Source of the DNA: Streptosporangiaceae bacterium
Lineage (GTDB): Bacteria; Actinomycetota; Actinomycetes; Streptosporangiales; Streptosporangiaceae
Direction: 5' to 3'
Assembly: GCA_030045295.1 (NCBI GenBank)
Contig: JASIGD010000638.1
Location: forward strand, 1-32,367
Length of the DNA stretch: 32,367 bases
Each line of letters starts with the position of its first letter. Position 1 is the stretch's first letter. Of the stretch, positions 6,598 through 14,589 are shown in pieces. Below the pieces are notes generated by a model. It ran no database searches and was not told the DNA's origin. It was given only the letters and a program-made list of their open reading frames with translations. A program made the translations under genes and the position numbers.

Positions 6598-7224
6598 TCA
6601 CCGGGCGCGCTCCTTCCTGATCAGCTCGCTGAAGTGCTCGATCATGTCGGTGAAGAACTTGCGGATGACCGGTTCGTCGGCCTGGCTCACGAAGCCGAAT
6701 GCCGCACGCCAGTGCGGGCCGGCCGCCAGGTAATAGTCCTCGCAGGTGCGCCGGCCCTTTTCCGTCACGTACAGCCTGACCACCCGCCGGTCGTCGGCGT
6801 CCCTGCGCCGCTCCACGTAACCCTCGCGGACCAGCGTGTCGACCACGGCGGTAAGGGTGCCGGGCGAGGACCAGCCGCGAGCCGCCACGTCGCTCGATTT
6901 GAGCCCGTCCCCGGCTAGCAGGACCCGTAGCACGCTGAGCCCGGCCGGGCTGACCCGCAGGCCGGCCTGGCCGACCGTGCTGGCGTAGTAGGCGCCCATG
7001 ACCCTCGACGCGGCCAGCAGCAGCGCGTGCAGCGGGGCGTCCGCGGGAATCCCGTCCTCCGGGTCCCCCCCGATCCACCCCGCGTCAGGACCCGGCGCGC
7101 ACCGGCGGTCCTGCGCTCCGGGCGATCCGGCCGGAGCCGGGGACTCCTCGGCTGCCGCGACGCCCTGGAGGCCGGCGACTTCCACATCGCTCACCGGGCC
7201 AGTCTTCAGCACAGCTATTTCCAT
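6598..7224 (-). CDS. MarR-family transcriptional regulator
   Basis: A 208-residue protein. Residues from about 65 form a MarR winged helix domain: [16 protein letters not shown] (dimer helix), [22 protein letters not shown], the recognition region [22 protein letters not shown], the wing [17 protein letters not shown], and C-terminal dimer helices ending [10 protein letters not shown]. The first 60 residues are an unconserved Ala/Gly/Pro/Asp-rich extension, longer than usual, partly encoded by a GC-run stretch near 7060-7080. The ATG at 7224 has no Shine-Dalgarno, but the 13-base palindrome TCAAATCATTTGA ends just before it, suggesting autoregulation. The stop is 85 bases before the exporter ATPase, on the same strand, so this protein most likely represses the exporter until a ligand binds. 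The ligand is unknown. Confidence 0.9.
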   Translation of the reverse strand: MEIAVLKTGPVSDVEVAGLQGVAAAEESPAPAGSPGAQDRRCAPGPDAGWIGGDPEDGIPADAPLHALLLAASRVMGAYYASTVGQAGLRVSPAGLSVLRVLLAGDGLKSSDVAARGWSSPGTLTAVVDTLVREGYVERRRDADDRRVVRLYVTEKGRRTCEDYYLAAGPHWRAAFGFVSQADEPVIRKFFTDMIEHFSELIRKERAR

Positions 7225-7225
7225 G

Positions 7226-7238
7226 TCAAATCATTTGA
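7226..7238. promoter_or_regulatory. Palindrome at the marR start (candidate autoregulatory operator)
   Basis: TCAAATCATTTGA is a perfect 13-base palindrome one base upstream of the MarR start codon. It shares the TGTCAA...TTGA half-site layout with the two operators at 6516-6558 (core gap five rather than six bases). A -10-like TATTTT lies just upstream on the minus strand (7242-7247). Confidence 0.5.
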
Positions 7239-7288
7239 GTTCAAAATACTCCCCGGCGGGCCGAGGCCCGTCTGGTTGCCGAGAGGCC

Positions 7289-7294
7289 TACGCT
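7289..7294 (+). promoter_or_regulatory. -10-like box for the membrane/decarboxylase gene
   Basis: TACGCT fits TANNNT and ends eight bases before the GTG at 7303, which lacks a spaced Shine-Dalgarno. No good -35 is visible. This suggests a leaderless or nearly leaderless transcript. Confidence 0.35.
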
Positions 7295-7302
7295 TAGGCG
7301 GA

Positions 7303-10116
7303 GTGAGCAGCGTCACGAGCCAGCACGGCGAATCCCTGCCGGGCGAATCGGCCCGGTCTGCCATCGCGCCCGGCGCCCGCAGCCCGCGCTGGGGTCCGTG
7401 GCTGATCGTGGGCTGTTATCTACTGTGCGCCATCGCGCTGACCTGGCGGCTGTGGGCCGACCCCGCCGGGCGGGTGGTGGCCGGGAACCCCGGAGACGTC
7501 GACCTGTTCGCCTGGTTCATGCGCTACAGCGCGACCGCGATCTCGCATGGCCGACTCCCGGCGCTGGTCACGACGGGACTGAACGCGCCGCAGGGCATCA
7601 ACCTGATGTGGAACACGTCAATCCTGCTCCCAGGGGTCGTGCTGGCTCCGGTCACGCTGCTGGCGGGCCCGCAGACCAGCCTGACCATCCTGCTGACGGC
7701 CGGGTTTGCCGGCTCGGCGATCAGCTTGTTCGTCGTGCTGAGGCGGTGGGACGCCAGCCTGGCCGCGGCCGCCCTGGGCGGCGCGGTGTACGGGTTCTCG
7801 CCGGCGCTGATCGCGGCGGGCATGGGTCACTTCCAGCTGCAGTTCGCCGTGTTTCCGCCGCTGATCATCGACGCGGTACTGCGAATCGTCACCGGACGCG
7901 GCCCGGCCGGCCGCGTCCGGGCCGTCCGGACCGGGGCCTGGCTCGGGCTGCTGACGGCCGCGCAGCTGTTCATCGGGGAAGAGCTGCTGGTCGACACCGC
8001 GGTGGCCGCCGCGGTGATGGTCGCGGTGCTCATCCTCGGCCACCCCCGCGCGGTCATCGAGGCGGTGCGGAGACGGGTCGGCACGATCGCTGCTGGCCTG
8101 GGCGCCGCCGCCGTCGTCGCGGCACTGACCTGCGGGTACGCGCTGTGGGTCCAGTTCCGAGGCCCGCTCGCCTCCCATGGCAGCCCATGGCACGTCCCCG
8201 AGTTCCACAGCTATCCGTACGTCTTCGTGACACCGTCCGGCGCGCTGCTGTTCCACACCGCCGCCAGCGCGGCCGCGGCCGCGGCGTACCCCGAGCCGCT
8301 GCCCGAGTACCTCGCCTACCTGGGCTGGCCGCTGATTATCGCGGCGGTCGTCGCCGCGGCGTGTTTCTGGCGGGATCCGAGGGTGCGGCTGACCGCCGTG
8401 ACCTGGGCGGTACTGGAACTGTTCTCCCTCGGCGCCGTCGGCGGGACGTTCGCCGGGATCCGCTACCCCGGCTCCGTCCTGCCCTGGCACTGGCTGGCGC
8501 ATCTGCCAGTGCTGGCCGACGTGCTGCCGGATCGGTTCTCCATCCTCGCGGACGGCGCGGCGGCCGCCTTGCTCGCGTTCGCTCTGGACCGGGCGCGCCG
8601 CCTGGCCCCTCGCGGCGATAGCCAAAGGCTGATCGGGCTCGCCGCCATCGCGGTGGCCGTGCTGGCCGTCCTCCCCCTGGTCCCCCGACCGCTGCCGGCC
8701 GCCGCGGTCAGCCCGGCCCCGGCGGGCTGGCAGGCCGCCTTCGCCAGGCTGCGGCTGGCCTCCGGCGCCCGCGTTCTGGTCATCCCCGACGTACAGCTCA
8801 ACCTGCGCTGGCAGGCGGAGACCGGCGTCCCCGGCTCGGTGGTCGGCGGTGGCGACTTCATCGAGCCCGACGCAACCGGACAGGCAACTAGTTACATCTA
8901 CAACCGGCTCATCACCGCCCGGTACCTTACTGCGCTGTGGGACGGGTCTCCCGCCGTGCGACAGCCGTCCCAAGCGCAAATCCGCGAGGATCTCGCGCAC
9001 TGGCAGCTTGCCGCGATCGTCACCGTCACCAGCCGGAACTCCCGCCTGGCGCGCTTCCTGACCAAAGAATTCGGCCGGCCGGTGGTCCAGGTCGATAACG
9101 TAATGGCATGGCGGCCACCGTCCCAAGCTGCGCAAGGTAAGTTATTTCCTCGACGGAGGAAGGGACGTACGTGTCTCATGGCTGAAACGATCGTCATAAC
9201 CGGGGGGGCCGGCTTCCTTGGCTCGCATCTTTCCGAGCGGCTGCTGGCTGACGGCTGCTCGGTAATCTGCCTGGATAATTTCTGCACCGGTACCCCGGCC
9301 AACGTGGCGCACCTGATCGAGCATCCCGCCTTCCGGCTGGTCCGCTACGACGTCACCGAGTACGTGTACGTGGGTGGCCCGGTGGACACGGTGCTCCACT
9401 TCGCCTCCCCCGCCAGCCCGGTCGACTACCTTGACCTGCCCATAGAAACGCTCAAGGTCGGCTCGATGGGGACGATCCACGCGCTGGGGCTGGCGCGGGA
9501 AAAGGGCGCGCGCTTCCTGCTCGCCTCCACCTCTGAGGTCTACGGCGATCCGCTGGTCCATCCGCAGGGCGAGGATTACTGGGGCAACGTGAACCCGGTC
9601 GGCCCGCGAGGAGTCTACGACGAGGCAAAGCGCTTTTCCGAGGCACTGACCGTGGCTTACCGCAAGAACCACGCGGTGGAGACGAAGATTGTCCGCATTT
9701 TCAACACCTACGGTCCGCGGATGCGCCCGAACGACGGGCGAGCCATTCCCACGTTCATCCGCCAGGCGCTGCGCGGAGAGCCGATCACCGTGTCCGGCGA
9801 CGGCAGTCAGACCCGGTCGGTCTGCTACGTCAGCGACCTCGTTGAAGGGATCTTGAGGTTGGTGCGGTCATCGCATCCCGGCCCGATGAATATCGGGAAT
9901 CCGAGCGAGCTCTCGGTCCTGGAACTGGCGGAAACGATCCGCCAGATGACGGGATCGCGGTCGCCGATCACGTTCGTCCCGCGCCCTCAGGATGATCCGA
10001 TGGTTCGGCAGCCGCGCATCGATCTCGCCCGCGAGGTCCTGGGGTGGAAACCCGAGATCGGCTTGGAGGACGGCCTGGAGCGCACCATCGGCTGGTTCCG
10101 CGAGCAGGCGGGATGA
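7303..10116 (+). CDS. Membrane GT-C-like protein fused in frame to UDP-glucuronate decarboxylase
   Basis: One unbroken frame of 937 codons. Residues 1 to about 607 are a polytopic membrane protein: about ten hydrophobic segments from [16 protein letters not shown] onward, a first loop with [12 protein letters not shown] and APQGINLMW, and a soluble end from about residue 480 finishing in VMAWRPP. This matches the protein encoded at 11526-13334 in layout and resembles GT-C-type glycosyltransferases; no catalytic residue can be assigned. Residues 626-937 are a complete extended [21 protein letters not shown], catalytic Tyr772/Lys776 (YDEAK), [10 protein letters not shown] and [17 protein letters not shown], characteristic of UDP-xylose synthase (Uxs). 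No stop separates them, only an 18-residue basic linker. A Shine-Dalgarno-like GGAGGAAGGGA (9155-9165) precedes the ATG at 9178, so separate initiation of the decarboxylase is also possible. I chose GTG 7303 because it just precedes the first membrane segment. Confidence 0.8.
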   Translation: MSSVTSQHGESLPGESARSAIAPGARSPRWGPWLIVGCYLLCAIALTWRLWADPAGRVVAGNPGDVDLFAWFMRYSATAISHGRLPALVTTGLNAPQGINLMWNTSILLPGVVLAPVTLLAGPQTSLTILLTAGFAGSAISLFVVLRRWDASLAAAALGGAVYGFSPALIAAGMGHFQLQFAVFPPLIIDAVLRIVTGRGPAGRVRAVRTGAWLGLLTAAQLFIGEELLVDTAVAAAVMVAVLILGHPRAVIEAVRRRVGTIAAGLGAAAVVAALTCGYALWVQFRGPLASHGSPWHVPEFHSYPYVFVTPSGALLFHTAASAAAAAAYPEPLPEYLAYLGWPLIIAAVVAAACFWRDPRVRLTAVTWAVLELFSLGAVGGTFAGIRYPGSVLPWHWLAHLPVLADVLPDRFSILADGAAAALLAFALDRARRLAPRGDSQRLIGLAAIAVAVLAVLPLVPRPLPAAAVSPAPAGWQAAFARLRLASGARVLVIPDVQLNLRWQAETGVPGSVVGGGDFIEPDATGQATSYIYNRLITARYLTALWDGSPAVRQPSQAQIREDLAHWQLAAIVTVTSRNSRLARFLTKEFGRPVVQVDNVMAWRPPSQAAQGKLFPRRRKGRTCLMAETIVITGGAGFLGSHLSERLLADGCSVICLDNFCTGTPANVAHLIEHPAFRLVRYDVTEYVYVGGPVDTVLHFASPASPVDYLDLPIETLKVGSMGTIHALGLAREKGARFLLASTSEVYGDPLVHPQGEDYWGNVNPVGPRGVYDEAKRFSEALTVAYRKNHAVETKIVRIFNTYGPRMRPNDGRAIPTFIRQALRGEPITVSGDGSQTRSVCYVSDLVEGILRLVRSSHPGPMNIGNPSELSVLELAETIRQMTGSRSPITFVPRPQDDPMVRQPRIDLAREVLGWKPEIGLEDGLERTIGWFREQAG
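9178..10116 (+). CDS. UDP-glucuronate decarboxylase, possible separate product by internal start
   Basis: This is the 3' part of the preceding frame, listed because ATG 9178 begins a full-length 312-residue enzyme ([18 protein letters not shown]) of the normal size of stand-alone Uxs proteins. The enzyme converts UDP-glucuronate to UDP-xylose with bound NAD+. The Rossmann glycine motif, SEVYGDP, the YxxxK pair (147 and 151 in this numbering) and the NTYGPRM block are all intact. The ribosome binding site is poorly spaced: AAGGGA ends 12 bases before the ATG, and GGAGG is 18 away. Its stop overlaps the next gene's ATG by four bases (ATGA). Whether it is made alone, fused or both cannot be decided from sequence. 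Confidence 0.55.
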   Translation: MAETIVITGGAGFLGSHLSERLLADGCSVICLDNFCTGTPANVAHLIEHPAFRLVRYDVTEYVYVGGPVDTVLHFASPASPVDYLDLPIETLKVGSMGTIHALGLAREKGARFLLASTSEVYGDPLVHPQGEDYWGNVNPVGPRGVYDEAKRFSEALTVAYRKNHAVETKIVRIFNTYGPRMRPNDGRAIPTFIRQALRGEPITVSGDGSQTRSVCYVSDLVEGILRLVRSSHPGPMNIGNPSELSVLELAETIRQMTGSRSPITFVPRPQDDPMVRQPRIDLAREVLGWKPEIGLEDGLERTIGWFREQAG

Positions 10117-10817
10117 CCCGCGCCGTGCGGCTCTCCATCCTGATGCCGGTGTATAACGAGGCCAAGACCGTGCAGACCGTTGTCAAGCGGGCGCTCGACG
10201 TGAGCTTCCCCTGCCCGGTGGAGCTCGTGATCGTCGATGACGCGAGTACCGACGGGACAGCCGAGCTCATCGAGCAGCTGCACGATGAGCGGCTGGTCAA
10301 GCTCCGGCACCCGGCGAACCGGGGCAAGGGAGCCGCGATCCGCACCGCGGCCGCGGCGGCGACCGGTGATTTCATGGTGCCGCTGGACGCGGACCTGGAG
10401 TACCAGCCGGAAGAGATCCCTAAGCTGCTCGAGCCGGTGCTGAGCGGCGAGGCCGAGGTGGTGTACGGCAGCCGCGGCTTCGGCAGCCATTCGGCGTACT
10501 CCTTCTGGTACGTCATGGGCAATAAGGCGGTGACGACCTTTGCGAACGTCCTCTTCAACGCCTATATCGCCGACCTCGAGACCTGCTTCAAGCTCATGCC
10601 CCTGGACCTGCTGCGCAGCCTGAACATCAGCTCCGATGGATTCGGCATGGAAGCCGAGATAACCGGCAAACTGCTGGCTCGCCACATCCGCCCGTTCGAG
10701 GTGCCGATCACCTACCGGGCCCGCAGCCGGGCAGCAGGCAAGAAGATCACGTGGCGGGACGGGGTCCAGGCGGTATGGATCCTGAGCCGGATCCGGCTGG
10801 CGAGACGGCCTCGATGA
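10113..10817 (+). CDS. GT2 family glycosyltransferase, DPM-like
   Basis: A 234-residue GT-A fold enzyme: [33 protein letters not shown] (nucleotide binding), [17 protein letters not shown], the metal-binding DAD in [26 protein letters not shown], and the acceptor-site block [17 protein letters not shown]. This is the arrangement of dolichol/polyprenyl-phosphate sugar synthases. There is no C-terminal membrane anchor, so it would act on the inner membrane face as a peripheral protein. Its ATG overlaps the stop of the decarboxylase gene (ATGA), implying coupled translation. Together they suggest transfer of a sugar, possibly from UDP-xylose, to a lipid carrier for the neighbouring membrane proteins; the donor is inference. 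Confidence 0.9.
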   Translation: MTRAVRLSILMPVYNEAKTVQTVVKRALDVSFPCPVELVIVDDASTDGTAELIEQLHDERLVKLRHPANRGKGAAIRTAAAAATGDFMVPLDADLEYQPEEIPKLLEPVLSGEAEVVYGSRGFGSHSAYSFWYVMGNKAVTTFANVLFNAYIADLETCFKLMPLDLLRSLNISSDGFGMEAEITGKLLARHIRPFEVPITYRARSRAAGKKITWRDGVQAVWILSRIRLARRPR

Positions 10818-10818
10818 C

Positions 10819-11529
10819 GTGAAGGAAATCAGGGGCGACCGTCAGATTCAGTGCGATGTCCTTGTCGCGCTGGCGGAGTGCCGCAACCACCGGGAGTGGT
10901 TCGCCGACTTCGCCAAGCCCTACCTGGGCGATCATCCGATCGAGATCGGCAGCGGGCTGGGTGATTACGCGCGGGAATGGATCCCGCTGGTCAAGCAGTT
11001 CACCGCGACCGACGCGGACGAGGCCATGGTCATCGGCCTGAAAAAGGAGATGGCCCGGTATCCCAACGTGGACGTCCGCCACATCCTGCTGCCGTCCACG
11101 GCGCAGGCCGACCATTCCTGTCTCATCAGCTACAACGTGCTTGAGCACATCGACGACCACATCGAGGCCCTGCGCAGCATGGCCCGCCTCGTCCGGCGCG
11201 ACGGCTACGTCGTCCTGGTGTGCCCGGCGTTCCCGTTCGCGATGAGCCCGGTTGACATCGCGACGGGGCATGTCCGCCGGTACACCAGGCGTTCCATGAC
11301 GGCGGCGTTGACCGAGGCGGGTCTTGAGGTGGTGGACGTGCGATACGCCAATTCCCTGGGCCTGCTCTGTTACTACGCGTTCACCAGCCTGCTGCGGAAG
11401 CAGCCCTCAAAGGGCGGCACGATGACGTTCTACGACAGCCGGGTGGTCCCGGTGGTCCGCTTCGCCGAACGCAGAATCAAGCGGCCGCCGTTCGGCCAGT
11501 CCGTGGTCGCGGTCGCGCGGGTGGCCTAA
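10819..11529 (+). CDS. Class I SAM-dependent methyltransferase
   Basis: A 236-residue protein starting at GTG 10819, one base after the stop of the glycosyltransferase. Motif I is PIEIGSGLGDYAREW, the acidic end of strand 2 is TATDADEAM, motif II is SYNVLEHIDDH, and LVCPAFPFAMSPVD...TGHVRRYTRRSM follows, a block seen in methyltransferases of polysaccharide and lipid clusters. The C-terminal part (ANSLGLLCYYAFTSLL, then basic residues) could touch the membrane. Its place as third gene of the sugar cassette suggests it methylates the sugar or the lipid-linked product; the substrate cannot be read from sequence. Its TAA overlaps the stop of the convergent gene by bases, leaving no room for a terminator between them. 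Confidence 0.85.
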   Translation: MKEIRGDRQIQCDVLVALAECRNHREWFADFAKPYLGDHPIEIGSGLGDYAREWIPLVKQFTATDADEAMVIGLKKEMARYPNVDVRHILLPSTAQADHSCLISYNVLEHIDDHIEALRSMARLVRRDGYVVLVCPAFPFAMSPVDIATGHVRRYTRRSMTAALTEAGLEVVDVRYANSLGLLCYYAFTSLLRKQPSKGGTMTFYDSRVVPVVRFAERRIKRPPFGQSVVAVARVA

Positions 11530-13334
11530 GCGGGCCGGTAGACCGACGCCCCGTCCGCCCGGTAGCTGAACCTGAAGCCGGTGGCGGACAGGTACCGCTG
11601 CAGCGCCTGGCCGGGCTTTGGCTCCCAGACCAGCACCCAGCCGACGTGCAACCTCCGCAGGTCCTCCCGGGCCGCCGCGATCTGCGCCGGCGCCAGCTTC
11701 CAGCCTCGCTGGGCGTAGTTGAGGTCGGCGTAGAACGGGTGGCCGGCGATCGCCTCGACCGTCTGCGTAGGCACCCACGAGGTGTAGCAGACCGCCCGGG
11801 GGTGGCCGTCAGCGGTGGCGATGAGTATGGCCTGCGGGGTGGGCGGCTCGCCGTAGAACGGGAGGTTGTACAGGCCGAACGGGACGTCCACGACGATCGA
11901 GCCGGAGTGGTCGGCGGCGATCGGTCGGTCCAGGGTGGCCAGCGTGGTGGGCATGGTCGGAACGCCTCCCGGGCTTCCCGACCAGCCCGCCTCCAGGGCG
12001 CCAAGCGCCGCTACCGCCACGATCACCGGCCAGGCCCTGCGGCGCCCCAGCCAGTCGACCGCCGCGCCGGCCAGCAGGGCGGCGCCGACCAGCCCGAGGA
12101 GCGCGAGCCGGTCGGCCTCGCGGAAGATGGACAGCCCGGGGGTCCGCAGGAACCAGGTGTAGGGCATCACCGCCGAGACCCGCAGGCCGCTCCAGGTCTG
12201 GGCTAGCGGCACGTACATGTGCTTGCCGATATACAGAACCGGCCCGAGCGAAAGCGCGGCGCCGCCCAGCCACAGCAGCGCGAGTAGCCACGCGCTGCGC
12301 CGCCGCCAGCTCGCGATCAGGCCCAGCACCGCCATGACGCTCAGCACGATGCCGAACGTGTTCAGCGTCTCAAGATGAGTCCGGGACGTGTAAATACTGC
12401 CCAGGCTGGTGAGCCCCTCGTTGAGGAGCCGGGGCGAGGGCGCGAACAGGCTGGGCACGTTGGTCACCCAGTCCGTGTACCCGTACGACGCCGCCGGGGC
12501 GACCGTCCCGCCCGCGCGCTCCTGCTGGATCATGGCGACCAGTTGGGGGCTGGCGACGACCAGCGCCGCCGCCGCGGCGACCGCCAGGCCGCGTAGCCGC
12601 GTCAGGGCCGTGGCCACGGCACGTGAGCCCGCCAGCCATGGGATCAGGCAGAGTGCGGCCAGGATCAGCGCCATCACCGCCGATTCCTGATTGACCAGCG
12701 CTGATGCACCAAGGACCACGCCCAGGATCAATCCGCGGCCGACCGTCGGACCGCGGCGCAGCCGGACGGCCGCCTCGAGGGTCAGCGGCAGGAACACCGT
12801 GCCGTACGCGATATTGATGTGGTACCAGGCCTGGTACGTCAGCATCGCCGACAGCCCGAAGAACGCGCTGGCCGCGATCGCGCCGACCCTGGTGGGCAGC
12901 CACAGCCGGGCGGCTCGGTACATCGCGTAGCAGGCCAGGCCCGGCAGCACGATGTTCAGCAGGTTGTAGGAGGCCGATGGGCCGAAGACCAGCGTGACGG
13001 GGGCCATCAGCGCACCCAGCAGCGGGACCAGGGTCTGGTAGCCGAGCTGGAGCCCGGCCGGCGCGGCCAGGTACGTGGTGGACCACGGGTTGTGCAGGTG
13101 GATGATCTGGTGCGCCACCCACCACAGGTCCCACACGTAGATGGCCACGTCCCTGCTGTACGGCAACCGGCCGGTGATGTAGGACGACAGCGGCCACGTC
13201 GCCGCGACCCCGGCCACGAGGAAGCCGGCCAGCACCGCCACCTCTTGCACCCACGGGCGTCGGGCCGCGGCCCGCAACCGCTCTCCCGTGCCCGCAGCCG
13301 GCCCCCGGTTGCCGGCGACCTTCCCCTCGATCAT
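11526..13334 (-). CDS. Polytopic membrane protein, GT-C-like, paralogue of the 7303 membrane part
   Basis: A 602-residue protein with a cytoplasmic basic start and about ten membrane segments, from VAVLAGFLVAGVAATWPL to WPVIVAVAALGALEAGW, then a soluble C-terminal domain of about 150 residues. The first outer loop carries YSRDVAIYVWDLWWVAHQ and AAPAGLQLGYQ, matching in order [12 protein letters not shown] and [10 protein letters not shown] in the protein from 7303; both continue into a matching PVTLxxGP segment. The family is common in actinobacteria and is usually called a hypothetical membrane or GT-39-like protein. A role as a lipid-linked-sugar-using transferase is inference. The ATG at 13334 has no Shine-Dalgarno; TAGGCT (13341-13346) lies six bases upstream, so the mRNA may be leaderless. 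It meets the methyltransferase gene tail to tail with overlapping stops. Confidence 0.8.
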   Translation of the reverse strand: MIEGKVAGNRGPAAGTGERLRAAARRPWVQEVAVLAGFLVAGVAATWPLSSYITGRLPYSRDVAIYVWDLWWVAHQIIHLHNPWSTTYLAAPAGLQLGYQTLVPLLGALMAPVTLVFGPSASYNLLNIVLPGLACYAMYRAARLWLPTRVGAIAASAFFGLSAMLTYQAWYHINIAYGTVFLPLTLEAAVRLRRGPTVGRGLILGVVLGASALVNQESAVMALILAALCLIPWLAGSRAVATALTRLRGLAVAAAAALVVASPQLVAMIQQERAGGTVAPAASYGYTDWVTNVPSLFAPSPRLLNEGLTSLGSIYTSRTHLETLNTFGIVLSVMAVLGLIASWRRRSAWLLALLWLGGAALSLGPVLYIGKHMYVPLAQTWSGLRVSAVMPYTWFLRTPGLSIFREADRLALLGLVGAALLAGAAVDWLGRRRAWPVIVAVAALGALEAGWSGSPGGVPTMPTTLATLDRPIAADHSGSIVVDVPFGLYNLPFYGEPPTPQAILIATADGHPRAVCYTSWVPTQTVEAIAGHPFYADLNYAQRGWKLAPAQIAAAREDLRRLHVGWVLVWEPKPGQALQRYLSATGFRFSYRADGASVYRPA

Positions 13335-13340
13335 GACCGC

Positions 13341-13346
13341 AGCCTA
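13341..13346 (-). promoter_or_regulatory. -10-like box of the 13334 membrane gene
   Basis: TAGGCT on the minus strand ends six bases before the ATG at 13334. It fits TANNNT at leaderless spacing; no clear -35 is visible. Confidence 0.35.
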
Positions 13347-13425
13347 GTGGTGCGATACGGATCACACCTACTCGAGGGCTTCTGCGGATGCAGGTCCGCG
13401 CGATGCTGGGCCATCCTTGCTTCAG

Positions 13426-14184
13426 ATGAAAATCTCCGAGGCGCTCGTGCTGCTGGCCGCCGGGACGGTCGGCGGCATCTTCAGCACGGTGGTGAGCATC
13501 GCCTCACTGGTCACGTACCCGGTCCTGCTCGCGCTCGGGGTGCCGCCGCTGTCCGCCAATATGACCAATACCGTCTCGCTCGTGCTCACCGGGGCCGGCT
13601 CGGTGGCCGGGTCCAGGCCCGAACTCACCGGGCAGGGCCGGCGCGTGCTCCGGCTCGGCGTGATCACGGCGCTCGGCGGGGCGGCGGGGGCGGCGGTCCT
13701 GCTGGCGACTCCGGCGAGCACGTTCACCCACGTCGTTCCGGTGCTGATCGCCGGCGCGTCGCTGGTGCTCTTCGTCCAGCCGAAGATCACCAAGCTCGCG
13801 CCGGCCCAGGCGCCGGACCGGCGGCGCAGGCTGGTTCTTGGCGCGGGGCTTTTCGCGGTGGCCACGTACGTGGGGTATTTCGGCGCGGCCGCGGGCATCT
13901 TGCTGCTCGTGGTGCTCAGCGCGACGATCTCAGAATCGCTGGTTAAGGTGAACGCGATCAAGAACGCCGTCTCAGGCATGGCCAACGCCATGGCCGCGGT
14001 GTGCTTCGCATTGTTCGGCGACGTTAGATGGGAGCTCGTGGTCCCGCTCGCGGCGGGCTTCGGCATCGGCGGGTGGATCGGGCCCAAGATCGCCCGCAGG
14101 ATTCCCGCCGAGGCCTTCCGGGTCGTGGTGAGCCTGTGCGGCCTGGGCCTTAGCCTGAAGCTTGGCCTAAGCGCGTACCGCTGA
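13426..14184 (+). CDS. TSUP/TauE-SafE family membrane permease
   Basis: A 252-residue protein made almost wholly of hydrophobic segments, with the sulfite-exporter family layout of two similar halves. The first half has LAAGTVGGIFSTVVSIASLVTYPVLLALG followed by PPLSANMTNTVSLV; the second has GYFGAAAGILLLVVLSATI followed by LVKVNAIKNAVSGMANAMAAV. These paired G-rich/N-rich blocks are the family hallmark. Members move small sulfur-containing or organic anions across the membrane; the substrate here is unknown. I chose ATG 13426; an in-frame TTG at 13417 would add three residues. No Shine-Dalgarno is visible. It is divergent from the 13334 membrane gene with 91 bases between them. Confidence 0.87.
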   Translation: MKISEALVLLAAGTVGGIFSTVVSIASLVTYPVLLALGVPPLSANMTNTVSLVLTGAGSVAGSRPELTGQGRRVLRLGVITALGGAAGAAVLLATPASTFTHVVPVLIAGASLVLFVQPKITKLAPAQAPDRRRRLVLGAGLFAVATYVGYFGAAAGILLLVVLSATISESLVKVNAIKNAVSGMANAMAAVCFALFGDVRWELVVPLAAGFGIGGWIGPKIARRIPAEAFRVVVSLCGLGLSLKLGLSAYR

Positions 14185-14251
14185 CGCCACGCACAACTCA
14201 GCCCTTACGGCTGCCCGGCCGCAACACCTCATTCCGGCGATGAAACCATTC

Positions 14252-14280
14252 TTCCCATATCCATCGCGATGGTTTACCCT
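14252..14280 (+). promoter_or_regulatory. Possible promoter with a palindrome in its spacer
   Basis: TTCCCA (14252-14257) and TACCCT (14275-14280) are 17 bases apart, and the perfect 12-base palindrome CCATCGCGATGG (14261-14272) fills the spacer. A wider repeat AAACCAT/ATGGTTT (14243-14249 with 14268-14274) flanks it. This is the only promoter-like site before the gene at 14317. A palindrome here could be an operator. Confidence 0.4.
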
Positions 14281-14316
14281 GTGTGAATGAGCCGGGACTA
14301 GGGGTGAGGTTCGGGC

Positions 14317-14553
14317 GTGGGGTTCGTGGTGCTTATCGCGGCCATAGCGGTCATCGGCTACTTCGTGTCGCTGCGAATTCACCCGCTCAGGAAATGCCCT
14401 ACCTGCAAGATGACCGGCAGGCACTTCGGCAGCATCTACCCTTACTCGTACCGGCGCTGCCGCAAGTGCGACGGTACCGGGCGTCGCGACCGGCTCGGCA
14501 CGCAGGTCTTCTACGGCGGGACCAGGCACACGGGGAACTTCCCGAAGAGGTAG
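14317..14553 (+). CDS. Small membrane-anchored zinc-ribbon protein
   Basis: A 78-residue protein. Residues 2-20 are a single hydrophobic helix (GFVVLIAAIAVIGYFVSLR). Residues 27-56 hold two CxxC motifs, CPTCKMTG and CRKCDGTGRR, with cysteines at 27, 30, 48 and 51, the DnaJ-type CxxCxGxG pattern cut down to one zinc site. The rest is basic and Gly-rich. The start is GTG 14317 with GGTGAGG about seven bases upstream. Proteins of this shape occur in many actinobacteria without known function. It stands alone, ending 36 bases before the convergent quinone reductase gene. The zinc site should face the cytoplasm if the helix is N-out, but topology is not certain. Confidence 0.75.
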   Translation: MGFVVLIAAIAVIGYFVSLRIHPLRKCPTCKMTGRHFGSIYPYSYRRCRKCDGTGRRDRLGTQVFYGGTRHTGNFPKR

Positions 14554-14589
14554 AAGAGGCAAAGGGGCAGCAGCCCGCCCGCTCGCCCG

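Noticed and set aside
8265..8290. GCC/GCG repeat as a functional tandem repeat
   Set aside because: It encodes an Ala run in a membrane helix and is ordinary for this GC content.
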